A DNA stretch of 64,000 nucleotides from Timema cristinae (Eukaryota; Arthropoda; Insecta; Phasmatodea; Timematidae): contig JBCFYV010009882.1 of the NCBI GenBank assembly GCA_039000515.1, forward strand, positions 62,662,817 to 62,726,816, in the 5' to 3' direction. Within the stretch, counting starts at the first letter, position 1; every line of letters starts with the position of its first letter. The notes below the pieces were generated by a model, which was not told where the DNA came from, made no database searches, and worked only from the letters and a program-made list of their open reading frames with translations. Shown here piece after piece: positions 34,633 to 46,139 of this stretch. The position numbers and the translations under genes are program-made.

Positions 34633-34873
34633 TTTAGCACCATGTCTTATTACCTTTTTGGGTAGTACCATATGTAATAACTACGCTACTGGGCTGGGGT
34701 TGAATAAGGTTTAATTTAGAAGAAGTGTACCCTCATTTTCGTGGAGGTAGAGTGGTAAACCATGTTGGAGGAAACACTCTCAGTACTATCGATCAGGATT
34801 ATAGTCCCGATATCGCTGTTATTGGCAGTCCAGTCTATTGCGATAGTGACGACTAAGACTATGCGAGCACCAA
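34633..34873 (-). mobile_element. SINE family C, nearly full length
   Basis: The plus strand reads TTTTTTTTAGCACCATGTC, the worn tail, then GAATAAGGTTTAATTTAGAAG, the body, and GGCAGTCCAGTCTATTGCG with ATAGTGACGACTAAGAC (the C head reversed). It is a good reference copy for family C. Confidence 0.85.
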
Positions 34874-34879
34874 AACGCA

Positions 34880-35094
34880 CTTGAAACATTTATGATATAT
34901 GCACTTTGCAATTATAGAAATCAATTAAAATACACATTATCATTGTTTTAAATTTAATTTGTTACACTAAAGAGATGTTACTATTTATATGAATAGGTAT
35001 TGAAATATATATTTTATTTTTAAAAAATAATTGACTTAGTTTACCAGAATCATTAAGCACGTGAACGAAACATCAAGTTCATACAATTTGTTTT
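34880..35094. other. Unassigned AT-rich DNA
   Basis: Nothing recognisable is seen. Confidence 0.5.
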
Positions 35095-35260
35095 TATGGT
35101 ACAGATATATTTGGATTCGAATACTGGCTGGGTGAATTGAGGGAGATTTTCCCTAAAAGATTTTCCACTCTCCCTCTGAGTAAATGAAGGTACATTTCCT
35201 CTGAATTCTTTATTTCTAATATCTATCCCATTAAGTGCAGACAACCAAAAAATAACAGAT
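35095..35260 (+). mobile_element. SINE family A/C, decayed
   Basis: GGATTCGAATACTGGCTGGG (box B region), TTTTCCACTCTCCCTCTGAG, GGTACATTTCCTCTGAATTC and ATCCCATTAAG match the body. Head and tail are mostly lost. Confidence 0.6.
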
Positions 35261-36191
35261 TTAAAATAATATACATGTAGAAAGTTCACAAGATAGATAC
35301 AAAGCAATTATTAAATGTCAACACAACAAATTAAAATAATAAAATAATATAACAATAGCCCAATGTTGGAAATAAATCACCTCATTCAAACTATCACACA
35401 TAAACATTTACAATTGTTTATGTGTCCTTCTGTGTTGTAGATGCAAGAGTTCATTCTTCTTGTCTAATTTAATAGATTCATATTTAATCAACCAGGAAGT
35501 TTCTGATATTTTATATACAGTTTATCACTTATTATGGTTTAAGTTGATCATTTCATACAGTAGATTTGTTAAAACTACGATTTAACTCTTCTTTTCCATT
35601 ATTTAACTAATTTTTTTCAAACAATTAATTTAGGAGCTCAGAGACATTTTACTAAAACCTTTGTTTTTTAAATTATTATTGTGTATGTGTGAATTATGAT
35701 ATCTTTACTCTGGTTCTCAGGAGACTAATGATAGAAAGTGGGTATTAGGGACTCACTCTCAAATTCATTCTATGATAATTTTATTGATATATGAATTTCA
35801 GCTGTAAGAAAATAAGATAAAAGTTAATACTTGCCATGAAATTAACAGGGGTCACAATATATCGTGCAGCTGAAGTCTTAAAGGAAATTAAATAAGGCTA
35901 ATTAATGAAACTTCTAGTGAGCTATAAACAAGAACAATCAACTATTTCAAGTTGGGAATAAACTAAATAGACAGCGAGCTGCGCAGCTCAGAAATAACAA
36001 AGGAACCAGAAAACCTTATCTATTACATAGTTTCGACTCGCTCCAACAAACGAAAGCGTTCAAATATGGTTTCTAATCTAAACAATACAACTTCACCTTA
36101 GGCTTGGTGATTTAATGACCTAACGAAACCACTTACAAAAGTGTCTGATACCAGTATAGATATTAGAGCGTTCAAGCTACAAATAGTATTA

Positions 36192-36226
<35 letters not shown>

Positions 36227-36364
36227 AACGAAGATACAAACATAACTAATAACCAAATTTCACAACTGAAATATCAGGTATTTTGGAGTCTACATTGTAT
36301 ACATGATTACACTCACACTGATGAATATGAAGAAAAAGGAATCAGTTTCACTTTATATGGCTTA
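35261..36364. other. Unassigned AT-rich DNA with (TAA)n
   Basis: It holds a 14-bp perfect palindrome GAGCTGCGCAGCTC at 35976-35989 and a (TAA)n run at 36191-36222. No gene is recognised. Confidence 0.5.
36191..36222. repeat. (TAA)n microsatellite
   Basis: About ten TAA units. No SINE tail precedes it, so it is not obviously SINE-derived. Confidence 0.95.
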
Positions 36365-36552
36365 TTGCTGAAGGGTAGGACATAGTATGAATCCCGACCA
36401 GATATACTGAGGTGTATATTTTTCTTAAATAGTTTTCCACACTCCCTCACGTCAACAAGGGCACACCTCCTCTAAATTCTACCTTCCCCATCCTTTTTTC
36501 ATTAGTGTAAATATGTGAATAGCTTGGACGGGTAGTATAACGTGGTGTGTGA
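36365..36552 (+). mobile_element. SINE family C, head decayed
   Basis: ATGAATCCCGACCAGATATAC, GTTTTCCACACTCCC, TCTAAATTCTACCTTCCCC and GGACGGGTAGTATAACGTGG give box B, body and tail in order. The first part of the head is lost. Confidence 0.7.
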
Positions 36553-37827
36553 AGTCTATTTTTTAAAGAAAAATAGTTAAATCGTTATTATTAGGTTGTT
36601 TATCTAACTAATCATGTTTTTAAAAGCTTTAAAATAGTTAACCATAGTATTAATGTTTATTTTCTAATATTCAAAATATAGTTTGGGTCTGATGAAGGGA
36701 AACCTAGCTAATTTTTCTGAGCATATTTTAACCAAATCAAGATATTAATTTGGAAGCTTTTTGTAAATAACATATAATTGAGATTTTATACAATTTTATT
36801 TATATGACTCACGTTTATGCAGGATTGATTTTAAATTACTATGTAAAAATAAAATTGGAAAAGCAATGTATGTACAAAAATATGCGCGTGTCAGAAAACC
36901 ATTTTGTTTATTGTGTTTTTCTGGCGGTGGAATTATTCTTTATTTGTAGTACAATTCAGTAAATAGAGGTTTTTAATTAAGTCTAACTAATTTTTTACCG
37001 CCTAAGTTTAATAATACCGATTTCAATGTATTGGATTTTTTTATCAATATAATATCTTTACATATTGAAGCATAGAGGGAAGAATACTTGACTATAAAAT
37101 GCGTTGACATATATTATGGCTAACCGTGAAACAGAATATTTGACATTAGAATCTAAATCCCTCACCTTAATAAGAACCTGCATTAAATTTAGTGTAACTA
37201 AACTTATTATACGTGAAAAGGTATCATTTATTTGAACCAAACATGACAAACATAGCTTATTGTAGTTTGTCTTGAATATATTATAGTTTTTTTTATTCAT
37301 ATGGATCACATATCATTTTCTAGAGGGGATTTGCTTGGAACTAAAAATTATCCAAGATCTGAAACAACTCGAACACCAATAATTGTCGAACACATTTTCT
37401 CTCTATAGTCACGAATAACTCATAATTTTAAGTTGTTTATGAGTTTTATGATCAAAATCCTATGTAGGTGAGCTTGCCTTAAAGCAAAATTGGTTTATGG
37501 CTCTGCAATAATTTTGTGTATCTCTTTAAGCAGTGTTTGTAATTGAACCTATCCCAAGTTTATTTTTAAAGTGTATATACACATATAAATTTTTAAGTAT
37601 TTGTTATGTTAGCACGCCTTTAAAAAGACTTTATTATTTATTAAATTGTAAATCATTTTAAAATTGTTGATATAACTATATATTTGGATGGCTGTTTCCC
37701 TAACTTGTAATAAGAAAAAATAAATTCACCTTCAAATCAAAAAATAACCATGCAAAAATACTTATGTTAGATAATAACTACCCATTTATTACACAAGTGA
37801 ACTGGTAGGAGTAGTTTTATTATTTTT
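36553..37827. other. Unassigned AT-rich DNA
   Basis: The minus-strand frame at 37058-37309 has no motif. Nothing else is recognised. Confidence 0.5.
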
Positions 37828-37864
37828 TCCTAGTAGCGCGTGTTACTACCCATTCGGGTTATAT
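37828..37864 (-). repeat. SINE tail fragment
   Basis: TAGTAGCGCGTGTTACTACCC, ATTCGGGTTATATG is the reversed shared tail. The body is not recognisable beyond it, as at 40449. No duplication was found here. Confidence 0.65.
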
Positions 37865-38524
37865 GATGAGTGATATTATAACTCCTTGTCCTGGATTAAG
37901 TGAAAGGTCAAAATGAATATCTTAATCATAATGTCTGACGACCCCAAGTTTACCAAGCTCATAGTCACTAGTTTATTAGTATCCCAAGTTAGTACTAAGA
38001 CTAGGAACTACCCTTGGGGGCAGGAAGTGCAAGCGTGACTAAAAGTCCATTCTGTTCTGAATAATACAGAACTCAGTGGCAAATACTTGATAGTTAAATT
38101 AAGGAAAACCATGTTTGAGTCTTGAGAGATAAAAGTAGTCTGGATCAAAGTAATTATATTGTGAGAAAAAATATTTCGTAATCAAAATATATTTTACTTG
38201 GTTTTATAAACGTAAGTGTTTATACAGGCAAATTAGAATTTTAGAGGAAATAAAAATATTTCAATACATTTGTTTTGTAATATTATGTTTTGTGCGTATA
38301 GCCAATATAAAATACTTTAAGGCATTTCATACCAGATTATTCATTTGACTACAGTCTAAATTTTTTCAAACTCCATAGAGGCAAGTCATATTTTGTAACT
38401 TACCAGTAGACGTAGTATGTCAGGAAAATTTATATTAAAGAAAGATAGCATTTTTAAACTGTGATACCTCTAAACACCCAGGTTGAAGAGTTAAAAATCC
38501 TTATTGTGATGACGCGATATAAGG
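37865..38524. other. Unassigned AT-rich DNA
   Basis: Nothing recognised. Confidence 0.5.
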
Positions 38525-38705
38525 TGCCAGTCATGTCTGGTCTGGTTTCACTATGACTGTGAGGTCCTGGATCTTCCTAAATGGATCTACCACCCTTTCT
38601 TCACTCAAATGATGGAACATTTTCTCTATATCCTAACTTTGTCACCCTTACTCCCTTAGTTTGCTAAAGTGCCTTTAGCTTTGGCAGATAGTAAGACATG
38701 GTTGG
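38525..38705 (+). mobile_element. SINE family C, strongly decayed
   Basis: GATCTTCCTAAATGGATCTACC, TTCTTCACTCAAATGATGG and CAGATAGTAAGACATGG recall the C body and tail in order. Box B is unrecognisable. Confidence 0.45.
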
Positions 38706-38709
38706 GTAA

Positions 38710-40171
38710 AAATATACATACGATAATAATATACAAATATTAGAATATTATATATATAAATATAGGGTCACTGCAATGTAGCTCTGTATAAGGTTTCCTT
38801 TGGGGAGGTTTGATTAATGTCATCATTTTAATTAGTATTTGAGATATAATTATGAAATTATTAAAATGAGAAAGCTAAAAAAAAATGGCATCTCACACCC
38901 TAGGGCATCAATAGGCCTAAATCTTTTTTTAAACGAAATTAATCACTTATTGCCTCTTGCTTTCTGAATTTGAACATTAATTGTGTTGATGTGTGTACGT
39001 TTGATATACGTTTTAAATGTAAGTTTCTTTCCTATTAATTATACACCGATCCAACTTGTTAATTCTGGCAAAGCAATTACTTGCAACTAGATTAGAGCTG
39101 ACACAAAACTCCGCACAGAAGAGTTGTTGACGTTCCAGTTACACGAAGAAGCCTAGTCGAATTTAAGACTTGATATAACAAAATAGGTCCTGAAACCACA
39201 TTTTTATAGGTGCGTCCTTGACCACTACTGCAGACAGAGTGCCGTACTCACCTTGGCATAGTTGGACCAGTTGGATCAAAACGTCTGGCTTTAAACTACT
39301 TCTGGACTATCTCATCTTTAAACTATTTCACCACCAATAATCAAATTCAATATTTAATCATAAATCTAATGTTAACATTTCAAAGATGAAAATATATTTA
39401 TATAGGATTTCAAATAGTTAACTAAGCTAAATTTATCAATGTTAATTATAGTTTACTGTTATATAACATTTACTTTATAAAAGAGGAAGTAAATGTTTTA
39501 GAAAATGGAACTACTGTTTTGTGTGGATTAGATCCAGTAAACGTTATTTCCGCCATTTACAGGATAACCATTCCTACACTATAACTACACTGTAAATCTA
39601 GACGATAACTTAATTGGAACAGTTGCCCAAACCATCGCTTTTTTGGCCTATGCATTTGGCAACATATTGTAGTTGCTAGGTTGCCACATTTCCAATATAA
39701 ATCAATGTTAATCACCGGCAGGTGAAAAACTTTAATTTCATTACAAGGTAATCATCTTATTCAAGGAACCAACTTTGCGTGGCCATGGAAACCACTTCTT
39801 ATAGACTAAGAGGACTAACATATAAACTAGTATAATGACATGTTTAGATTCAAAAACTAAACACCACCTAAATTACGAATATTCCATAATTTATAAAACA
39901 TAATTGATTACGTTCCATTTGAAGTATAACCGTGTCCCACCTCAAATTATTACAGATTTATTAAATAAATCTGTATCAGGGAGTCACAATTTCCCTTGTC
40001 AAAAGCTTACTTTCTATTTCCTAAAATCGCCTTTATGAAGTCATATTGTTTGTACCACTACGACATTATGTATAGAGATGAATTTTGTTGGAATAGTAAA
40101 ATATATTGAGTATTAACATCAGGGTCAATGTATTTTCTTATATTTTAACTCACCCGTCGAGACTATACACA
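38710..40171. other. Unassigned DNA, unknown GC-richer patch
   Basis: A slightly GC-richer patch at 39090-39300 is not recognised. The rest is AT-rich without gene or element ends. Confidence 0.5.
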
Positions 40172-40380
40172 CGTTTACTCTGATGGGGTAAGGATGGGTT
40201 ATGAAGAGCTTACTGGAAATGTAGCTTATTTCGGGTGGAGAAAGGAGGCAAAGCTTCATCAGGTAAAACATTCGTAGGGCATCCTGCTGGTATTTGAACC
40301 CCAACCTTCACGTCACTGACAGTGACGCTTTAGATCCTACTCTTGATTTTGACGACTCAAGCTCAAATGACTTACCAAAC
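40172..40380 (-). mobile_element. SINE family C, decayed
   Basis: GATGGGGTAAGGATGGGTTA, GGTATTTGAACCCCAACC (box B reversed) and GTGACGCTTTAGATCCTAC fit the reversed C order. Confidence 0.55.
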
Positions 40381-40448
40381 ATAGAATTTATATCACTAAA
40401 TGTAATATCTCATATTTTATGCAGGAAAGTAATTGTAAATTAAAATAA

Positions 40449-40493
40449 TAACATTTAGCACCGCGTCTTACTAACCATTGGGGCTATACGCTT
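40449..40493 (-). mobile_element. 45-bp tail-only SINE insertion with 13-bp TSD
   Basis: Only the SINE tail (TTAGCACCGCGTCTTACTAAC and GGGCTATACGCTT on plus) is present. It is flanked by the perfect duplication TAAATTAAAATAA at 40436-40448 and 40494-40506. The insertion is an extreme 5' truncation of family A or a relative: reverse transcription began at the tail and stopped after about 40 bases. Confidence 0.93.
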
Positions 40494-40506
40494 TAAATTA
40501 AAATAA

Positions 40507-41133
40507 GTTTCACCAACCGCATGCTGTTTACTTAGTATGAATAGCCACTAATAGCATCCACACTGTCAAATCCCATGCTAGCACTATGTCCTATCAAACG
40601 GATAATCAATAATGTATGATCCAATAACATATCACATGGACCCTATTTTTTTGTATTATAGGTTTAAGTTGTAATGTAACAATAAACAAAGATCCTGGAG
40701 GCTACCTTAAAGCTTATAACTCCAATTGGTTGATAATCATCTAAATTAGTTTGATATTATCTTAAATATGTTTTAGATTACGAGTCCTTAAAGAGATAAT
40801 GGTGGACAATGGTACTATTTACTTATTTGTTGGAAGTTAGTACATAAGTTAGCTAACGTAGCACTTTTAGAATCTCATGAGTTCAAAACTTGAAGACAAA
40901 ATGAATCAAATATTTGACTCGTGTGGTACATTAATCATCCTCCATTGACGTATTGTTTTATAAACAATTTATAGTTTTTTAAGGAGTTCTGATATCTAGA
41001 GGTATGTGAAACTTCTAGTACATATATCGTGATAGTTACAACTATCTTGTTTTTCTTCAATTCTTTCAATATTCCTGATTTGTTTTTGAATATAGGGCTA
41101 TCCACAAACTATTTAGAGCAAATTTTAACCTAA
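40507..41133. other. Unassigned AT-rich DNA
   Basis: No gene or element is recognised. Confidence 0.5.
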
Positions 41134-41721
41134 TTAACCCTGGAATGCTTACCCTTTTTTGACAGCTGTAGTTGCTTACCTGGGGTGACCACTCACCCCG
41201 GGTCTTTTTTCAGTCTGTTTTTTTATTTAAACATGACATTTTTGTCATGTTTTACTAAAAGGTGTTTTGGGGGAAATGTATTATGTGCATAAAAATATTA
41301 AAAATCAAAATATTATATGAATAAATTATATACCTTAAGTCAATTGCACATTTAAAAACAAAATATCTTAGAATATATTAATGTTTTATATTTTTGTAAT
41401 ATCTTAATAAAAAGTAATCTAATTTTATGAATTCTTGGCCATTAAAAACATTGGTTAAAATCTAAAATTGATAAATTTAAAGGGAATTAAAATTATTTTT
41501 GCGAATCTTTAGTTGCTTACTTGGGGTGACGTGCCACCCCAAGGCTCTCGGAACACGATATACAGCTCGGAAGCACTCGGTCAAGTGAGGGATGGATAAA
41601 TATCTGTGTGTAGGAGGAATACCTCTAGGGGCGGAAATTTCAATAATCACTCAACAAAATGATGGCAAAATATATTTATTATTGGGGTGACGTGTCACCC
41701 CGGTAAGCATTCCAGGGTTAA
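41134..41721. mobile_element. piggyBac-like MITE with TTAA duplication
   Basis: The element (41138-41717, 580 bp) has perfect 16-bp inverted ends, CCCTGGAATGCTTACC and its complement, flanked by TTAA at 41134-41137 and 41718-41721. TTAA targets and CCC..GGG ends are hallmarks of piggyBac-type elements. It encodes no transposase. Three copies of a GGGGTGAC-NNN-TCACCCC palindrome lie inside: two are near the ends (41182-41199, 41683-41701) and one is at 41522-41540. The left and middle copies are preceded by TAGTTGCTTAC(C/T)TGGGGTGAC. The TIRs have no differences, so it may be fairly young. Confidence 0.93.
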
Positions 41722-41754
41722 GAACATTTTGCACCTCACATTCATGGGTTTATT

Positions 41755-41995
41755 TTCCCACCACATCATACTAACAGTCTGGGATATCTACATTTAATAA
41801 CGCTAATATGGTAAGGGTTGTAGAGATATAATTTCAAGGACACTTACCTGCATTTGCTTAGAGGAAGAGTGGGATACCATTAAGAATAATTCACTCTCAG
41901 TACACCCATGTAGATTATAGTCATCAACCTCCCCGTCAATGGAAAATCAGACCAGACGAGCTTGACTCATCTTAGTCTACGTGCCTACCGATAGA
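41755..41995 (-). mobile_element. SINE family C, full but diverged
   Basis: CACCACATCATACTAACAGTC, GGTAAGGGTTGTAGAGATAT, ATTTGCTTAGAGGAAGAGTG, CCTCCCCGTCAATGG and AGACCAGACGAGCTTGACTC give tail, body, box B region and head in reverse. It lies 33 bp right of the piggyBac-like MITE. Confidence 0.7.
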
Positions 41996-41999
41996 GGAC

Positions 42000-42394
42000 A
42001 CCCTCATTTTCCTATGTCATTAGATAAGCTGGTGTATGTTTCTGATATTTTGGATTGACAAAATCCCGTGTAAGCCTACGAAAAAGGACAATGATAATAA
42101 ATGTAGCTCTTGTACGTGTTTACGCACACCTGTTTACGCTGACCCAGATCACTGATGGCAGCGTAGCGTGGTGGTTCTCATTTCTAGTCTGAGTCTTGTC
42201 ACCTTGGATGCCGATGAGGCTTTGTTCATTTCTAGCAGATTCTTAAGTGTGACCTTGAGGGCCATGGTTGACGCACTCTCACATCCTGGGAGATCATTTT
42301 AATTACCGGACCTTGGAATCTCAATCTAAAGACAGAATGTGTAGTTGCAGCCAAACATGTTATAACTTGATGACGCACATTGTTAGGTGAACCA
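42000..42394. other. Unassigned GC-richer DNA
   Basis: The stretch 42130-42360 is clearly richer in G and C than its surroundings (for example GATGGCAGCGTAGCGTGG). I see no open frame of note, tRNA fold or repeat partner. Confidence 0.5.
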
Positions 42395-42615
42395 CTTCTT
42401 ACCACCAGACCTGGCTAGCAGAATATTTAAACATAGAAGATAAGGCTGAGGAAGGCAGAATTTAGAGGTCATTTTAGATTATCTGTGGGTAGAGAGAGTG
42501 GGAAATCATTTGAAAAAAACCCTTAGTATATACTTCACGTATTCAAACCATGACCTCTTCGTCTCCAGAAAATAAGACTAGACAAGCATTAATCCTTTGT
42601 CCACATTCCCAGCTA
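42395..42615 (-). mobile_element. SINE family C, decayed
   Basis: TACCACCAGACCTGGC, AAGGCTGAGGAAGGCAG, GTAGAGAGAGTGGGAAATC, ACCATGACCTCTTCGTCTCC and ATAAGACTAGACAAGC follow reversed C from tail to head. Confidence 0.55.
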
Positions 42616-42619
42616 TCCA

Positions 42620-44013
42620 GGTATTAATCATGTTATCTCGTAGTTTTATTATGTGTTTGGTTCCTTAATTATTACATTTGTGATGATGCTAATAATATGT
42701 TCTTGGGAGATAGATATGCATAAAAACAAAGGCTAAATAGGACAGGAAGCTATTTTACCCCATGCTAGCTTTGAAATATTGTAAAATAAACCATTTTCAG
42801 TCGAAAAAAATAGTAGATAACATTTTAGATTTTCTTCTCAGCAGTTGGTATTATTTAAATAATATACATATCTTATCTTGGTCTAAAACGAATACATAAA
42901 ACTTAAAATATCACACTTTCATATTCAAACTAAGCTACCCGAGGCAGTGAAGACCAGTTTACTGACTCTAGCTACCTGCTGTGGTTGGCCGTGTTTGGGA
43001 GTTCAACCCTCTCTCTGAGAATTTAAGTTCACTCGGATGTTTCTTTAGGTTTACAATCCTATAGTATGTTTAGTGTTATTTTTTATAGAGTGATATTGTT
43101 TCATAAACTGGCGGTGCCTGATATTATCATCCAAAAACAAAAATGCCTGGTCAGTCTATACAAGTGACTTTGATTCCATTGCAATAGCAAATGAAATGTA
43201 TGTTTTATTTACAATCAATTAAAAGTGTTGACAAACTTCAACCAAATACAAATAATCATTATTGAGTTGAAATAAATCTTTAAGGTTATAAGTTGATAAT
43301 AACCAAGCTGTAAGATAGACTAAAAATTTATTAGGATGGTGGGTTTCAAGGAAGCAGTCCACAAACTAGCCAATCATACTTTTATACTAATCCTACACCT
43401 TCTGGTAAAGCATACACTACTATTTTTATATGTTATCTATAAAACATTTTATTACTCTTAAAAACACCCTGAGGCGATTTGAAGTAGTTAACATGATTTC
43501 ACCCAGAGTAATTTAATAGCGTTATGACAGTTGAAATACAACAGGAAAATAAAAACAAAATTTCGATTAATGAGGAAGCTTCAATGTGGGTAAATAGAGC
43601 AATAATAAATGTTATGCCTTTTATATAAAAACTACTCTGGCTGTACTCTTGTACTGTAGGATATTTTAATAAACTAATACCTTTTACTTTTCATTATTAC
43701 TTAAATTACTGTTTAATCCTACGTAGTATTCACACTAGAATATAATAAATGTTAAGAATAATGACTCTTTTATCTATTTTACTTGTTCAAACTTTGTAAT
43801 TATTTAATTCATTATGTATGATAAATAACTAAGAATACATAGGTGTAAAGTGTTCAACCAGTGATTTATAATAACCAAATTTCTTAGTGAAATACAATTA
43901 ATTGATACTAATTATTATTTGTTCTCATCAATAATCACCACTGAAAAAAGGATCTACTTCTGCCGCACTAGGTAAAGGTAACGCCCTCTTTTTTAAGCTA
44001 GTCATATTCTTTA
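42620..44013. other. Unassigned AT-rich DNA
   Basis: A tRNA-like arrangement near 42975-43015 (CTACCTGCTGTGGTTGG, GGGAGTTCAACCC) was noted but has no full fold. Otherwise nothing is recognised. Confidence 0.45.
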
Positions 44014-44571
44014 TCAAGTGAAATATTCCAGTTGGATGTACAGTACAAGACACATATTAGTTTTAATAATTACGCTTAAGAAAGACGTAAGGAACATGTC
44101 TACAGTAATGTTGGTGAATCTGTCAAGGAATGTGTTTTTAAATTCAGTAATTATTCGGGGTTGTTTCTCGTAGGCAAGATCTATAAGGATTTCCCACACA
44201 AAAAAAGTCCCCAGTACTAAGTCTGGTGATCGTGCTGGTCACTAAAGTAATTGGTACACGCTTGCCTATCCACCTTCCTTTGAAAAAATTCATGTCCAAC
44301 CATTGTCTATCACGCAAACAATAATGTTGTGGAACTACGTCCTCCTGAAGGGCACATACCAACTTCATTCTCAACACTAAGCCAGAATTCTCTTTGTAAG
44401 ACAAAAGTAGTTTTCCTGATTAACAGTACCACCAAAGAATTCTGGCCCTATTAAACGCATACAAGAAATTTCTGCCCAAACTGTTATTGCCGTTGATCTC
44501 AAATCTTTATATAAAATAACAGTTTGGTTAATTAAAATCACTCCAGTACACACAGCTTTGGCGATTGACAT
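44014..44571 (-). pseudogene. Tc1/mariner-type transposase relic, C-terminal half
   Basis: On minus three overlapping frames carry consecutive pieces of a DDE transposase: VWAEISCMRLIGPEFFGGTV (44490-44420 region), LQEDVVPQHYCLRDRQWLD with FFKGRWIGKR (44350-44260), then LREKQPRIITEF and a C-terminal end near 44020. This order fits the family whose core reads VWxGIxxxxIIGPxFFxGxx, QxDGAPxHYxxxVRxxLD, RWIGRRGPIEWPxRSPDL. In this copy the GA of the QDGAP-type site is replaced and the frame shifts at least twice. The N-terminal half is missing. It is non-functional. No terminal repeats were located. Confidence 0.85.
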
Positions 44572-44769
44572 GTCCGTTCAGTTTTATAGTCTTTAGTATC
44601 ATTCTATTCGGCAATAAAATTATTTTAAAGACATTTTTATATTTCAACACAATTTTAAGAAAATTGTAAGAGTTGTTCTGGAAGTTTAAGTGGTTAGTAT
44701 TCAAGCTTAAATAATTACTTGAAGGTCTTCATGGCAAGAACTTGAAGAACAAACTGGAGCCCTTGGTAG

Positions 44770-44905
44770 TTGTCCCTCACAATCAAGGTCGGAATTCACC
44801 CTAAATTTCAGTCAGGTGCATTCAAAGGAGTTTTAAATTCACAAGTTGTTTTCCATAGCTCCCTTTAGGCGGATAAGGTTGCATTTCCTTAAAAACTCAC
44901 CTTGA
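44770..44905 (+). mobile_element. SINE family C, decayed fragment
   Basis: TCAGTCAGGTGCATTCAAAGG, GTTGTTTTCCATAGCTCCC and GGTTGCATTTCCTTAAAAAC follow the C body. Head and tail are absent. Confidence 0.45.
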
Positions 44906-45112
44906 GTACCTTGTGTCCTTAAATAATTAAAAATGAAAGCTGTTGTTACCCAATAGGTAAAATCATACAACTAGGTAAAAGTTCTTATGAATAAATTGAT
45001 TCGGTGCTTAAATAATTTATAAGGCCACATTAAGATCTTTTATCTCCTTTCTGATTGAACATGATATGATTATATGATTGAGGAAAAATGTATTCAACTA
45101 TTGATGTTCTTA

Positions 45113-45113
<1 letters not shown>
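44906..45113. other. Unassigned AT-rich DNA
   Basis: Nothing recognised before the (TTA)n run. Confidence 0.5.

Positions 45114-45182
<69 letters not shown>
45114..45182. repeat. (TTA)n microsatellite
   Basis: About 23 TTA units without interruption. No SINE tail is attached on either side, unlike the ATT runs at 16987 and 60624. Confidence 0.98.
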
Positions 45183-45327
45183 TATATATCCAGTGAAAAT
45201 ATATTTTATTTAATTTACTCTATCTAGTTTATTAGATAACATATAAATGTAATCAATACATAAACTAGATTTAAGTAAGATCAATTGATCTTGATCAATA
45301 GATAGTGGTGACTTAGGCTGTTTTTTT

Positions 45328-45556
45328 TATATCACCTCGTATTGCTATCCGCTCTACGCATATGCACTTATTACTCTTGTGAGTCAGGGATGAGGAAGGT
45401 TTAATTTAGAGGAAGTGTAACTTCATTTGAGTTGAGGGAGTGGCAAATTATATATTAAAAACCACACAATCCTGATCCAACTCCAAACTCTCCGTCATCA
45501 TCAGTAAAGTCTATTGCTAAAATGATGCCTTATACAATGCGGGCACCAAAGCGTGT
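45328..45556 (-). mobile_element. SINE family C, full but diverged
   Basis: TATATCACCTCGTATTGCTATCC, GATGAGGAAGGTTTAATTTAG with GAGGAAGTGTAAC, CTCCGTCATCATCAG and AAAGTCTATTGCTAAAATGATG give tail, body, box B region and the diagnostic C head in reverse. Confidence 0.78.
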
Positions 45557-45634
45557 AATTGGGCTGCTATAAGTAAGTTAAAAATAGTTGAACTCGGGAC
45601 TCTTTTACTTGTGAAACCCCCACATCAATGCTCC

Positions 45635-45860
45635 CACTAACTGAATGTCAATATCGTATAGTAAGGTTGGACAGTGACAATGGAGGTCAGGGTTCAAATC
45701 CTGACCGAGTATATTTAGTATATTTTTTACTCAGTAGTTTCCCACTCTTTTTCCATGAAAAAACATATATTTAGTCTAAGTTCAGCCTTTCTTATCCATA
45801 TCCCATTAGTGTAGGGAGATACAGCTACCCTGACTAGTTGTAGGACGTGGTGCAAACAGA
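45635..45860 (+). mobile_element. SINE family C, nearly full length
   Basis: Head remnant GTAAGGTTGGACAGTGAC, good box B (GGGTTCAAATCCTGACC), body CCCACTCTTTTTCC, and tail ACTAGTTGTAGGACGTGGTGC. It is followed after 13 bases by a family A copy in opposite orientation. Confidence 0.8.
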
Positions 45861-45873
45861 CCAGCACTAACTT

Positions 45874-46131
45874 GTTAATAATACTTAGCAGCACGTCTTA
45901 CTACTCGTTTGGGCTATAAGTTTAAGTACTAATTAAGCTAATGGGTTAGGAATTGGGAAGTTTGAATATAGAGGGAGTTAACCCGCATTCACGTGGATGG
46001 AGAGTGGAAAACCATTTAGGAAAAACCACCCCAGTTCACCGGAGTGAGATTTGAACCTCAATATCCCTGTCCTTGACAGTATACCTCAACACGAAATTAT
46101 CGCGTTATCTAATTACGCCACCAAAGTGCCG
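45874..46131 (-). mobile_element. SINE family A, full length with TSD
   Basis: The plus strand reads CTTAGCAGCACGTCTTACTAC, the A body, TTTGAACCTCAATATCCC (box B region) and TACGCCACC (head). The duplication ACTAACTT lies at 45866-45873 and 46132-46139, and similarity extends a few bases further. The head has small changes (GAAATTATCGCG for the usual GACTAGCGCG). Confidence 0.9.
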
Positions 46132-46139
46132 ACTAACTT

